Of a DNA stretch of 64,000 nucleotides, positions 8,519 to 16,777 are shown one piece after another. A program made the position numbers and the translations under genes. This DNA comes from Streptomyces sp. F001 (GTDB lineage Bacteria > Actinomycetota > Actinomycetes > Streptomycetales > Streptomycetaceae). The stretch covers positions 620,001 through 684,000 of the forward strand of contig NZ_QZWF01000002.1 of NCBI RefSeq assembly GCF_004187715.1, in the 5' to 3' direction. A model generated the notes under the pieces. That model made no database searches. It worked only from the letters and a program-made list of their open reading frames with translations, and was not told the origin of the DNA. The number at the start of each line of letters is the position of its first letter. The first letter of the stretch is position 1.

Positions 8519-9333
8519 CCGTGCCGCTGGACATCGTCACCGACCCCGCGCACGGCGGCCGTTGGACCTCACTGCGCACGGCCGGGCGGGAATGGCTGTG
8601 GCGGCGCGAGGCACCCGAGCGGGACAGCGTGTCACCCGGCGACCTGTTCGTGGACGCGGGCGGACTGGAGGAATGCATCCCCACCGTCCGCGGCATCCCC
8701 GACCACGGTGACGCCTGGTCACGGCCCTGGACCCGAGACGCGGACAGGGACGTCGTCCACTGCGACCGGTTCACGCTGGCCCGCGCCATCCGCAGCACCC
8801 GCGACGGAGCCGAGGCCGACTACGTGCTGACAGCCGACGCCGGTTTCCGCTTCGTATGGGCCGCCCACGCCCTGCTCGACCTCTCCGACCGTGCGACGGT
8901 GCACTCCCACGACGGAGCGAGCACCCGCCTCTTTCCCGAGGCGGCCCCGCTGCTGGACCGGGCGTGGCCGAAGGGCGCCGCGTGGGTGGCAGGGAGCTGG
9001 CCCGTTCCCTGCGGACTGCGCCTGGACCGGTTCGGTCCGGACGACGGCAGCGCGGTCGGAGCCGTCGTGGACGCTTCCCGTTGCTGCGTCCACGATCACA
9101 CCGACCGTCTGTCGTGGGCTCTCGAAGCCGACGGTCAGCCGTTGTCCATCGCCCTGTGGCGCAACCTGGGCGGCTTCCCGTCCGTGCGTCCCTACCGCAG
9201 TACAGGTGTCGAGCCGATGCTCGGCCGCGTCTTCGACCTCGCCGAAGCAGGCCCCGGTGACGCAGCCCGGGTCCCCGCGTCCGGCGAGGTGCGGTGGCGG
9301 TTGACGCTGACCGCGAACTGCCGCTGCCCGTGA
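8515..9333 (+). CDS. Galactose-mutarotase-fold protein (aldose 1-epimerase-like)
   Basis: About 272 residues with the layout of mutarotase-fold proteins: an early segment on presenting the sugar (GGRWTSLRTAGREWLWRR), a central LFVDAGGLEECIPTV and a C-terminal WRNLGGFPSVRPY. It would interconvert anomers or bind a sugar ring. The GTG at 8515 overlaps the dehydratase stop; GTG 8521 is an alternative. Its position suggests it supplies the anomer used by the dehydrogenase. Catalytic His/Glu of true GalM are not obvious, so enzymatic activity is uncertain. Confidence 0.7.
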   Translation: MTVPLDIVTDPAHGGRWTSLRTAGREWLWRREAPERDSVSPGDLFVDAGGLEECIPTVRGIPDHGDAWSRPWTRDADRDVVHCDRFTLARAIRSTRDGAEADYVLTADAGFRFVWAAHALLDLSDRATVHSHDGASTRLFPEAAPLLDRAWPKGAAWVAGSWPVPCGLRLDRFGPDDGSAVGAVVDASRCCVHDHTDRLSWALEADGQPLSIALWRNLGGFPSVRPYRSTGVEPMLGRVFDLAEAGPGDAARVPASGEVRWRLTLTANCRCP

Positions 9334-9361
9334 ACCGACCTGTCCGACAAGGAGCTCGTCC

Positions 9362-9994
9362 ATGAATCTTCGAGCGGCCCTGGCCGCCCACCGCCTGATC
9401 GCCATCGTGCGCGGTGACGACCCGGAGGGAGCGTTGCGCACCGTGCTGACCCTGGCCGACGAGGGCGTCGAGCTGATCGAGGTGTCGCTGAGCGGTAAGG
9501 ACGCCCTGTCCGTCATCGAGCGGGCCCGCGAAGCACTCGGCCCCGACCGGCCCCTGGGCGCCGGTACCGTCCTGACCGCCGACGATGCTCGTGCCGCCCA
9601 GCGGGCCGGTGCGAACTTCGCCGTCACCCCTGCGCTCGGCGACGGCATCGGCGCGGCGCACGGGCTCGGCCTGCCGGTCCTGGCCGGGGTGATGACCCCG
9701 ACCGAGATCCTGGCCGCACGCACATGGGGCGCCGCCGCACTGAAGATCTTCCCGGCTGCCCAAGCCGGAGGCCCCGCCTACCTGACGGCACTGCAGGGAC
9801 CGTTCCCGCACGAGCCGTTCGTGCCGGTGGGCGGTGTCGACGCGGCGGCCGCCCGAGAGTATCTCGCTGCCGGAGCCATCGCCGTCGGAGTGGGCTCACC
9901 TCTGGTCGGCGACGCCGCGGACGGCGGCAGCCTGGCCGCACTGCGTGAACGCGCCCGTGTCTTCCGCACCGTCGTACAGGACGCCACGCCGTGA
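9362..9994 (+). CDS. dgoA: 2-dehydro-3-deoxy-6-phosphogalactonate aldolase
   Basis: Class I KDPG/KDPGal aldolase of 210 residues, a TIM barrel that splits the phosphorylated keto-deoxy acid into pyruvate and glyceraldehyde 3-phosphate. Early LIAIVRGDDPEGA, the Glu in ELIEVSLSG and the Schiff-base Lys in AALKIFPA (about residue 128) are visible, with GAGTVLT as phosphate-binding loop and VPVGGVD near the end. AAGGAG lies before the ATG. It directly overlaps the lactonase gene. Context (dgoD-like neighbour) favours the galactose over the glucose isomer. Confidence 0.9.
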   Translation: MNLRAALAAHRLIAIVRGDDPEGALRTVLTLADEGVELIEVSLSGKDALSVIERAREALGPDRPLGAGTVLTADDARAAQRAGANFAVTPALGDGIGAAHGLGLPVLAGVMTPTEILAARTWGAAALKIFPAAQAGGPAYLTALQGPFPHEPFVPVGGVDAAAAREYLAAGAIAVGVGSPLVGDAADGGSLAALRERARVFRTVVQDATP

Positions 9995-10881
9995 CCGAAG
10001 CCGAAGCCGAAGCCCTCCGTCCCGACCGCCTCGAGCTCGGTGAGGGTATCCGCTGGACGGACCGCGGCATCGTCCTCGTGGACATCCTCGCCGGCCGTCT
10101 GCTCACCGCCGTCGGCGATCCCGCCGCCCCCCTGCAACAGCTGGCCCAACTGCCCGTCCCCTTGGGCGCGGTGGCCCCCGTGGTGGGTGCTCCGGGCACC
10201 TGGATCGCCGCTGCGGGCACCGGGATCTGCCTGCTCACTCCCGACGGGGCGCCACGGTGGCTGGCACAGCCCGAAGCGGACGCCGCACGGCCCATGCGCA
10301 TGAACGACGCGACCGCCGATCCCTCCGGCCGCTTCTGGGCGGGCAGCATGTCCTACGACGCCCACGAGGGGGCCGGCTCCCTCTACCGGATCGACCACGA
10401 CGGCACGGTGGCCCGCCTCCTCGACGGCATCACGGTCCCGAACGGGCCGGCGTTCACGGACGACGGCGCCACCATGTACCTGGCCGACAGCGCACGGGGA
10501 ATCATCCGGCGCTACCCCGTGGACCCGGTCACCGCCGACCTCGGGGCACCGGAGGCGTTCGTCACCGTCGCGGACGGCAGCCCGGACGGCATGGTGGTGG
10601 ACGTCGAAGGCGCTGTGTGGGTCGCGGTGTGGGGCACGGGGACCGTACGCCGGTATCTGCCGGACGGCCACCTCGACCGCACGCTGCACCTGCCCGCACG
10701 ACAGCCCGCCGGCGTGTGCCTGCAGGAGGACCGCCTCCACATCACCACCGCCCGTGTGGGACTCGCCGCGCCCGGACCTCACGACGGAGCGATCTTCACC
10801 GCCCGGGTCGACGTACCAGGCCGGCCGACGGCCTCATATCGTCACCGCACGTCTGCTTCGTCTCCCTGGGAGGTGTCATGA
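9991..10881 (+). CDS. SMP-30/gluconolactonase-family lactonase
   Basis: Six-bladed beta-propeller lactonase of 296 residues. Family landmarks are LELGEGIRW near the N-terminus (metal-binding Glu), MRMNDATADPSGRFWAGSM, VPNGPAFTDDG and DGSPDGMVVDVEG with metal-ligand Asp/Asn. It would hydrolyse galactono-1,4-lactone to galactonate, the step between dehydrogenase and dehydratase. The GTG start overlaps the aldolase stop and its stop overlaps the kinase ATG (ATGA), so the last genes are translationally coupled. Confidence 0.88.
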   Translation: MTEAEAEALRPDRLELGEGIRWTDRGIVLVDILAGRLLTAVGDPAAPLQQLAQLPVPLGAVAPVVGAPGTWIAAAGTGICLLTPDGAPRWLAQPEADAARPMRMNDATADPSGRFWAGSMSYDAHEGAGSLYRIDHDGTVARLLDGITVPNGPAFTDDGATMYLADSARGIIRRYPVDPVTADLGAPEAFVTVADGSPDGMVVDVEGAVWVAVWGTGTVRRYLPDGHLDRTLHLPARQPAGVCLQEDRLHITTARVGLAAPGPHDGAIFTARVDVPGRPTASYRHRTSASSPWEVS

Positions 10882-11879
10882 CGAACGTCTGGCGGCCTGC
10901 CGAAGGAGCGGTGGTCTGTATCGGCGAAACCATGGCCGCCCTGGCCCCCGCCCCGTCCGAGTCACTGGAGACCGCCGAAGACCTGAGGGTGTCGGTGGCC
11001 GGGGCGGAGTCGAACGTGGCGATGTACCTGGCGGACCTGGGCGTCCCCGTCTCCTGGCTCTCGGTGCTCGGCGACGACGCGTTGGGACGGCGAGTGCGCG
11101 CCGCAGTTGCCGCGGCGGGCGTCGACGTCAGTGGCGTACGCTGCGACCCCGAGCGACCCACGGGCCTGCTCGTGAAGGAGCCGGCCGGCGCCCGTACCCG
11201 CGTCCACTACTACCGCAGCAACTCGGCGGCCTCGGCCCTGGGCCCCGACGTACTGGACGACGACAGACTCGTCTCGGCCTCCGTCGTACATCTCACGGGC
11301 GTGACCCCGGCACTGTCCCCCTCCTGCCGCAGCCTGGTGACACAGGCACTCACCACTGCGCCGAGCGAACGTCCCTACGCCATCAGCTTCGACGTCAACC
11401 ACCGCCCAGCGCTCTGGCCGTCCGGAACGGCCGCCGCCGCGCTGCGCGATCTGGCCGACCGCGCCGACATCACGTTCGTCGGACTCGACGAGGCACAGGA
11501 ACTCTGGAACACCGGCCCCGAAGCGGCCGACGTACGCAACCTGTTGCCGCACCCGCGCCTCCTCGTCGTCAAGAACGGCGGCCACACGGCCACTGCCTTC
11601 AGCGACGAAGACACATGGACCGTGCCCGCACTACGCACGGACGTGGTGGAACCCGTCGGCGCGGGCGATGCCTTCGCCGCCGGATTCCTGGCCGGCCTGC
11701 TGCGAGACGGGGACATACCGCGCGCGCTGCGGCTCGGGCACATCACGGCCGCGTCGGCTCTCAAAGTGACCAGCGATCATGGCCGGTTGCCGGATCGGGA
11801 CCGGATCCAGCGGCTCCTCGACCTTCCGGCGCAGGAATGGGAAACACAGGGTCCGTTTCTACTCGCCCCCAACTCGTGA
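10878..11879 (+). CDS. PfkB-family kinase, probable 2-keto-3-deoxygalactonate kinase
   Basis: Ribokinase-fold sugar kinase, 333 residues. The start VVCIGETMAAL, the glycine-rich VAGAESNVAMYLADLG and the C-terminal PfkB signature VEPVGAGDAFAAGFLAG (catalytic Asp) are clear. KdgK-type enzymes with this profile phosphorylate 2-keto-3-deoxy sugar acids at C6, which supplies the aldolase encoded two genes upstream. It closes the operon. The true E. coli DgoK belongs to another fold, so this would be a non-orthologous replacement. Confidence 0.87.
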   Translation: MTNVWRPAEGAVVCIGETMAALAPAPSESLETAEDLRVSVAGAESNVAMYLADLGVPVSWLSVLGDDALGRRVRAAVAAAGVDVSGVRCDPERPTGLLVKEPAGARTRVHYYRSNSAASALGPDVLDDDRLVSASVVHLTGVTPALSPSCRSLVTQALTTAPSERPYAISFDVNHRPALWPSGTAAAALRDLADRADITFVGLDEAQELWNTGPEAADVRNLLPHPRLLVVKNGGHTATAFSDEDTWTVPALRTDVVEPVGAGDAFAAGFLAGLLRDGDIPRALRLGHITAASALKVTSDHGRLPDRDRIQRLLDLPAQEWETQGPFLLAPNS

Positions 11880-12228
11880 GCGGCCATCAGGCTCAGGTGT
11901 TTCCTTCGGTGTCCGCAGCGATGTGTGGTCCGTGGGCCATCTGCCCCGCCCAGTCCGGATGCGGCCGGCAGGACGACCGCGACCACGGCGCCTGGCTGGG
12001 GGTGCCCCTCTGGGGGAGCATCGCCGCACGCGGCCTCACCCTCCGGGCAGATGGTGATCCGCGGATTCCACACCGGACACCACGCCTGACACGGGATCAC
12101 TCAACTGATCAGAGACGCTGCGCCCCGTCCTCTCGTTCGGGCTCATTCGGGTGCGCATCGTGTGCATGTTTCGGATGTTATGCCCAGAATCAGCCTCATG
12201 GTGTGTTCCCTCATGGAGGTGAAAGGTT
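11880..12228. other. Intergenic region after the galactoside operon
   Basis: About 350 bp without a supported gene. A short GC-rich stem-loop (GCCCCTCTGGGGGAGC, 12004-12019) could act as a weak terminator. The last 60 bases are less GC-rich and lead into a clear GGAGGTG ribosome binding site for the small GYD protein, so its promoter probably lies here. Confidence 0.4.
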
Positions 12229-12525
12229 ATGCCGACGTACGTCACGTTGCTGAACTGGACCGATCAAGGGATCCGGAACTACAAGGACACCGCGAAACGC
12301 GCCGAGGCCTTCGCATCGGCGGTACAGAAGCTCGGGGCGAAGCTCCTGAACATCTACTGGACCGTCGGCCCGTACGACCTCGTGGCCATCGTTGAGGCTC
12401 CCGACGACGAAACCGCCACCGCGGCGCTCCTGCAGCTCGGCGGGGTGGGCAACGTCCGCACAACGACCCTGCGGGCCTTTGGCCAAGAGGAGATGGATCG
12501 CATCATCGCCAAGACCGCTGGCTGA
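12229..12525 (+). CDS. GYD-domain small protein
   Basis: 98-residue protein of the GYD family, a ferredoxin-like dimeric alpha/beta fold of unknown biochemical role. It reads MPTYVTLLNWTDQGIRNYKD, then LNIYWTVGPYDLVAIVEAPD (the family core) and ends with a helix containing EEMDRI. GGAGG lies at optimal distance before the ATG. It stands alone beside the mobile region and just before a tRNA-like attachment scar, so it probably marks the last core-chromosome gene on this side. Confidence 0.85.
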   Translation: MPTYVTLLNWTDQGIRNYKDTAKRAEAFASAVQKLGAKLLNIYWTVGPYDLVAIVEAPDDETATAALLQLGGVGNVRTTTLRAFGQEEMDRIIAKTAG

Positions 12526-12587
12526 GGGCATGACAGACCTGGAGACCGAAGGATCGGGACATGATCGGTCCGGGGCCCTTTTCGCTG

Positions 12588-12630
12588 TGCCCCCGGCAGG
12601 ATTCGAACCCGCGACACCCGCTTCGGGAGA
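12588..12630 (-). other. tRNA-Arg 3'-end fragment, probable att scar
   Basis: Read on the minus strand, the segment gives the T arm (GCGGG, loop TTCGAAT, CCTGC) and the acceptor end CGGGGGC plus discriminator A, closely matching the 3' half of a Streptomyces tRNA-Arg. The D arm and 5' acceptor strand are absent: upstream sequence does not pair. Integrating elements of actinomycetes commonly recombine in tRNA 3' ends and leave such fragments. The intact tRNA is not in this window and no integrase is adjacent, so this is probably the far end or a relic of an element. Confidence 0.7.
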
Positions 12631-12738
12631 AAGCCAAGATCGGTTTTGGGGCTGCTGGGGCGGGAGTGGGCTGAGCAGGAAGGAAGCCGGGCGCGTGGGT
12701 GCGCTGGGCTTCGATATGGGCTCTGACCTGCGCGGATC

Positions 12739-12858
12739 ATGTCCCATCGAGTCCCGAACAGTCCCGGGCGCTCTCGAAGTGTCCCACGCACTACGTCCCC
12801 GTTGTGTCCCCGTCGGGTGGGGGGTGTCCCCGTGATGTCCCCCTCGCGTCCCCGGTGG
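12739..12858. repeat. Cluster of GTCCC(C) direct repeats
   Basis: About ten copies of GTCCC or TGTCCC occur within 120 bp, for example GTGTCCCACGC, ACGTCCCC, TTGTGTCCCC, GGTGTCCCC and GATGTCCCCC. Spacing is irregular at 8-20 bases. Short repeats of this kind occur as integrase/excisionase arm sites next to tRNA attachment sites, which fits the tRNA fragment 110 bp to the left. No protein-coding frame explains them. Confidence 0.5.
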
Positions 12859-13389
12859 GGCGGTGTAGATGCGGCGGGTGTCCTGCGGCGATTCGGGGCG
12901 CTGGCAGGTGCGCGGATCCCGTTCGGGTGAGCACCGCTCGACCTTCGCGGGTGGGTTCACTTTCCCGGTTGCTGCGGAGAACGTCGGTGTCTCCAACGTC
13001 GAGGGCGTCGGAGGCAAGGGTGGCCGTGAGGCGTGTCGCGGCACGGCGGTACGTGTCCGGTTGGCCCTTGTATTGCGTGAATTCCGTGCCGCGTTGATCC
13101 GGCCATTCTTTTGTGCCTGCTTGGCGCGCCGGTGGACCGGACTATCCGGGGCGCGGTTGACCTCTCGCAGTGAAGGTTGAGCATTCTCATCGAAGTTTGA
13201 GCGGTGTCACCTTCCCATTCTTCTTCCTGCACGCCTCTGGCCTCAGATGCCATCCGCTTACCGATCAACGGTGTTGGCTGGTCGAACGGGGGTCCTGATC
13301 GGGTGATCGCGGTGTGGTCGGCGCATGAAGGCAGGGCCTCGCGGTAGCTCGGGGTTGTCGAAGCCAACGAGCAGTCCCGGGAGGCCCTG
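12859..13389. other. Intergenic region with transposon end
   Basis: No supported gene. At 13169-13205 it contains an end-type repeat (GGTTGAGCATTCTC followed by ATCGAAGTTTGAGCGG) whose inverted counterpart is at 15582-15645. Just before the IS5 transposase, AGGGCCTC (13330-13337) pairs with GAGGCCCT (13381-13388), a hairpin around the start of the element. Confidence 0.45.
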
Positions 13390-14331
13390 TTGCCGCAGTC
13401 TTTCGCGCTCGCGTCCACGGAGTCCAACTCGCCGTCCCCGTCGTGTGACTGCCTCGCGCACAGGTTCGGCAACGCGGCGGACGGGCCGGACCGCGTCCCG
13501 TGTTACGGCTCCGACCTGACGGAGGCGGAGTGGCAGGTCGTCCGGCCGTTGCTGCCGGTGCCCGCCTGGCTTCAGGGGCGGGGCGGGCGGCCGGAGGGCT
13601 ATTGCCACCGCGTGATGCTGGATGCGGTTCGCTATGTCGTCGACAACGGCGTCAAGTGGGCGAACCTGCCTGCGGATTTCCCGCCGTATCGGCGGGTGCA
13701 TGCCTTCGCCCGCCGCTGGCAGGTGACGGGCCTGCTCACCGAACTGCACGACCGGCTGCGTGACCGTGTCCGGGAGAAGGAGGGCCGCACGGCGGACCCG
13801 AGTGCGGCGATCGTGGACTCGCAGTCACTGCGGGCGGCGGCGAACATCCCCCGCTCGACATCCGGCTGGGACGGCGGGAAGAAGGTGGGTGGCCGCAAGC
13901 GGCACCTGGTGGTCGACTGCCTCGGCCTGGTCCTGGTCGTGTTGGTGACTGCGGCGAACGTGCAGGACCGGGACGCCGCGGTGCCAGTGCTGGAACGGCT
14001 TCGCCGGCTGTACTTCTCCGTCCGGCTCGTCTGGGCGGACGGCGGCTATGCGGGCCGGCTCGTCGGCTGGGCGGCCGAGAAGTGCCGGCTCACCGTCGAC
14101 ATCGTCAAACGCGCCGACGACACGAGCGGGTTCGTGGTGCTGCCGCGCAGGTGGGTGGTGGAGAGAACGCTGAGCTGGCTGATGCGCTCGCGTCGCCTGG
14201 TGCGTGACTACGAGACGCTGCCCGCCATGCACGAGTCCATGGTGCTGTGGTCGATGACCATGCTCATGAGCGGGCGCCTGGCCGGACGCCGCCGAGGTGG
14301 CTTCAGCCGGCCGGCACCGCGAGCGGGGTGA
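13390..14331 (+). CDS. IS5-family transposase
   Basis: DDE transposase of up to 313 residues (TTG start; a shorter start near YGSDLTEAEW about residue 36 is possible). SDLTEAEWQVVRPLLPVP and RPEGYCHRVMLDAVRY are the DUF4096-like N-terminal part. Catalytic residues: Asp in AIVDSQSLRAA, Asp in LVWADGGYAG and Glu in WVVERTLSWL. The reading frame is uninterrupted. It lies inside a pair of older transposon-like ends (13.17 and 15.6 kb), and its last 29 bases overlap a convergent gene. Confidence 0.88.
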   Translation: MPQSFALASTESNSPSPSCDCLAHRFGNAADGPDRVPCYGSDLTEAEWQVVRPLLPVPAWLQGRGGRPEGYCHRVMLDAVRYVVDNGVKWANLPADFPPYRRVHAFARRWQVTGLLTELHDRLRDRVREKEGRTADPSAAIVDSQSLRAAANIPRSTSGWDGGKKVGGRKRHLVVDCLGLVLVVLVTAANVQDRDAAVPVLERLRRLYFSVRLVWADGGYAGRLVGWAAEKCRLTVDIVKRADDTSGFVVLPRRWVVERTLSWLMRSRRLVRDYETLPAMHESMVLWSMTMLMSGRLAGRRRGGFSRPAPRAG

Positions 14332-14815
14332 ACACCCCCGGCCGCACCTGCAGCGCCCATCCCCGCTCCACCAGGCGTTTCGCCTTCGACCGCAGTCCTT
14401 CGACCTTCGCCGGGACCACCTCCAGGCCCAGGGCCGCTGCCAGTTGCTGACAGCGCATGCCCTCCCGGCCCGCATCCGACTCCAGCACGGACATGATCCG
14501 CTGGTAGTCCGCAGGCAGGACCGACGCTGTCACACCCTCAGCCCGTCGCGGCACCACCGACCCCGCCACCGCATCCCGCACCGGCTCCACCACCGCGGAA
14601 GGCGGCACAGCCAGCACCTCGGCCACCGTCACACGGGCATCCGCAAGACGCTGAAGCACCGCTTCCGCCTCGCCGAGCGCGGCCTGAACTCGCTCGGCTT
14701 CCTCCCGCAACCGTGCGATCTCTTCCCGGACCTTCTTCTCACGGGCCTCCAGCAGACCGAGCACCGACGGCACCAGCCACCTCCACGAGCGAGACGAGCC
14801 AACGAACACGCTCAT
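14303..14815 (-). CDS. Coiled-coil protein with C-terminal winged-helix-like domain
   Basis: About 170 residues from the ATG at 14815 (GGGAGAG just upstream); an extension to 14869 is less likely. It begins MSVFVGSSRSWRWLVP, then a long charged coiled coil (EAREKKVREEIARLREEAE, about residues 25-65). The C-terminal part (CQQLAAALGLEVVPAKVEGL) resembles a small DNA-binding winged helix. Proteins of this type are, as I recall, frequent next to transposases in Streptomyces; function is unknown. It may be an accessory gene of the surrounding transposon. Confidence 0.65.
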   Translation of the reverse strand: MSVFVGSSRSWRWLVPSVLGLLEAREKKVREEIARLREEAERVQAALGEAEAVLQRLADARVTVAEVLAVPPSAVVEPVRDAVAGSVVPRRAEGVTASVLPADYQRIMSVLESDAGREGMRCQQLAAALGLEVVPAKVEGLRSKAKRLVERGWALQVRPGVFTPLAVPAG

Positions 14816-14890
14816 CTCTCCCGCCACCGACCGGAGTTCATGCCCGCCCACCCCGAACCAAAGGATCACGTTCGGAAAGCGGATGGCGTC

Positions 14891-15436
14891 TCACTCTGAG
14901 AGCTCGGCCCGCCAAGAGCGTGGCCACTGCCCGGACGGTGGCGGTGCACCGGCGATACCGAGGTCACGACGCGCGCTTTCGTAGAAGCCATCGCGCGCTG
15001 CGCTCGCCAGCTGATGGGCCTTGGTCCACTGCACCGGGTCGACCGTGCCTTCCCGCACCAGCAGCTCGATGGTCCAGATCGTCTCGTGCCAGCGGCGCGC
15101 CGCCGCGATGGTCCCGGCGTCCCCGACCAGCAGCACCGACTCCCACTGGGTCGCACGCTGTGATTCCGCCTCGGCCAACAGCGGCAACCCCTCGGCGGGT
15201 TCCAGAGGGTCGGCCACGTCCGCGAACCCGAGGGCTGCGCCGATCCGTTGGGCAACGCGGAGCTGGGCCTTGAGGGCGTTGGCGTAGCGGCCGTACGTCT
15301 CAAAGCGCTTGTCGTCCCAGCGCTCCTCACGCTCCCTCTTCCATTTACGGCGCTCGGTCAGGCTCTGCGCCGCGTACGACGCCACCGAGCCGACCATGAC
15401 CCCTATCAGGGCAGGCAGTTGATCCAGCAGCGCCAT
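14891..15436 (-). CDS. Membrane-anchored hypothetical protein
   Basis: 181 residues. A single N-terminal membrane helix (PALIGVMVGSVASYAAQSL, residues about 8-26) is followed by a basic stretch TERRKWKREREERW and a mostly helical soluble part. GGAGG sits seven bases before the ATG. Small proteins with this layout are common in actinomycetes and have no assigned role. It lies inside the inverted transposon-like ends, so it may be cargo. Confidence 0.72.
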   Translation of the reverse strand: MALLDQLPALIGVMVGSVASYAAQSLTERRKWKREREERWDDKRFETYGRYANALKAQLRVAQRIGAALGFADVADPLEPAEGLPLLAEAESQRATQWESVLLVGDAGTIAAARRWHETIWTIELLVREGTVDPVQWTKAHQLASAARDGFYESARRDLGIAGAPPPSGQWPRSWRAELSE

Positions 15437-15581
15437 TCATGTCCTCCGGCAAAGGCTTTGGCTACGGGCGTGCCCATCTCGGCAGCACGCGATCTGGGCC
15501 CTACCCATGAAGCCAGGTTGGCCCAACCCCGAACCCCGAAGTTGCCCAAGTCCTGGACGGCTGGTCCGGCTCTGACCAGCT

Positions 15582-15645
15582 CGCTCAACGTTCGATGCGG
15601 GAGGAGCCCGCCGCTCAGGGTTCGGTGAGAACGCTCAAGGTCCGT
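15582..15645 (-). repeat. Right end repeats of a decayed transposon
   Basis: The segment contains CGCTCAACGTTCG, CGCTCAGGGTTCGGTG and AACGCTCAAGGTCCG in tandem. On the minus strand it reads TTGAGCGTTCTCACCGAA and then CCTGAGCGG, matching the left repeat at 13169-13205 (TTGAGCATTCTCATCGAA, then GTTTGAGCGG) in inverted orientation. Tandem transposase-binding sites of this kind mark ends of IS21/Mu-like elements. The 2.4 kb between them holds an IS5 transposase and two unrelated genes rather than the expected transposase. Confidence 0.5.
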
Positions 15646-15699
15646 TGAGAGGGAACATCGGTCGGGCCGGGTGGTGTGGCGACCACGTGTCTGCTCCGT

Positions 15700-16050
15700 T
15701 CCGCCGTCGCAGCCACTCGGCCAGGAGCGTCGAGGGGCTTTCGAGCGGGCGAACCGGGCGCGGAGTTCCGTCACCTCGTCCAGGAGGAGGCCGGTCCAGG
15801 TGTGAGCCTCGGCGATGAATGGGCGTCTGCCTCGGTGCCGGCCAGGGCTTCGGCGTGCCCCTCGTGTGCGAGGTCGACGTAGGCGACGCGGTCGTCGTTG
15901 CTGTCGGCGATGAGGAAGCTGGTTGCGCCCTCCGCGACGCTGATCCTGATGACACCGCACGGGCCTGGGATGGTCTTGTCTCGCAGTGTGGTGATGGCAG
16001 CGAACTTTCTACTCAGCGTGATCGCCTCTGCTGCCTCGGCACCGGCAACA
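15700..16050 (-). pseudogene. Remnant of an unidentified gene
   Basis: On the minus strand an open stretch reads ITTLRDKTIPGPCGVIRISV, then SFLIADSNDDRVAYVDLAHE and EALAGTEAD before running into a stop in a GC-rich stretch. The composition looks coding, but there is no ATG/GTG/TTG between the upstream stop and this stretch, and the frame ends where a second frame (FIAEAHTWTGLLLDEVTELR) looks more coding. It is best read as a decayed gene downstream of the 207-residue protein. Product unknown. Confidence 0.35.
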
Positions 16051-16674
16051 TCAGTCCGAGGGGGTGCCCAGTGGATACCGCTGTTGGATGAGATCGCTCA
16101 GTCTTACTCGAACGGACTCCAGCATCTCGGCTGTTTCAGTCATGTGCCGGCCCAAGGCTGCGAACTCACCGTCTGCGGCACGGTTCTTTAGAACCTTCCT
16201 GATCTCGGCATGATGGTCCTCAACCCAGTTGGCGCGCGCTTCCACGGCACTGTCGAAGTCGCTGAGCAGGTCGGGACAGTAGATATGCATCAAGCTCCGC
16301 AGGGTGCGCCGGGCGGCTTGGCGACGCTTGGTACCACTCCACCTCTGCGCCACGGGTGCTGGAGGTGACATCAATGCTTCAATTTCACGTCGTGTGCGCT
16401 TAGCAACGGTTCGTCTGAAAGGCGTAGGCCCGCTGTAGAAGTTGCTAGATGGGCGTTGGGCTTTAGCTAAGTCGGGCTGCTCTGCTATTACCAATTCCAC
16501 CACCTTGCTGGTGCTCTTCGCTGCTTCGCACCATTCGCGCAGAATTTCATGAAGTTCCATGAGCGCTTCATGCATGTTCGGCCAAGAAGGTGCGCCGGAG
16601 ACTTGATCGGTCACGCTCCGCAGAACGCTGCTTCCGGCCTTCGCTACAGCTGTTGCTTCTGGGCCTACCACCAT
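16051..16674 (-). CDS. Hypothetical protein, 207 residues
   Basis: No family is recognised. It is soluble and helical, with clusters such as NMHEALMELHEILREWCEAA, a basic middle (RRTVAKRTRREIEAL, SGTKRRQAARRTLRSLMHIY) and a C-terminal helix METAEMLESVRVRLSDL-like. Base composition is less GC-rich than the operons on the left, suggesting acquired DNA. It lies on the same strand as the phage-like genes at 18.2-19.9 kb, separated from them by an IS701-type element, so it may belong to the same prophage or plasmid remnant. Confidence 0.6.
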   Translation of the reverse strand: MVVGPEATAVAKAGSSVLRSVTDQVSGAPSWPNMHEALMELHEILREWCEAAKSTSKVVELVIAEQPDLAKAQRPSSNFYSGPTPFRRTVAKRTRREIEALMSPPAPVAQRWSGTKRRQAARRTLRSLMHIYCPDLLSDFDSAVEARANWVEDHHAEIRKVLKNRAADGEFAALGRHMTETAEMLESVRVRLSDLIQQRYPLGTPSD

Positions 16675-16777
16675 GAGGCACCCCCGCTTCCGTCGAAGAA
16701 CAAAGGATGCCCAACCTCTTCATGGCGCACAAGGGTGCGCATGGGGTGTTTGCTGCCAAAGGGGCATCGATCAAGGC

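Noticed and set aside
12392..12835. Open frame reading PPAGFEPATP over the tRNA fragment
   Set aside because: Antisense reading of a tRNA 3' end that is a well-known false gene; no start site or family match.
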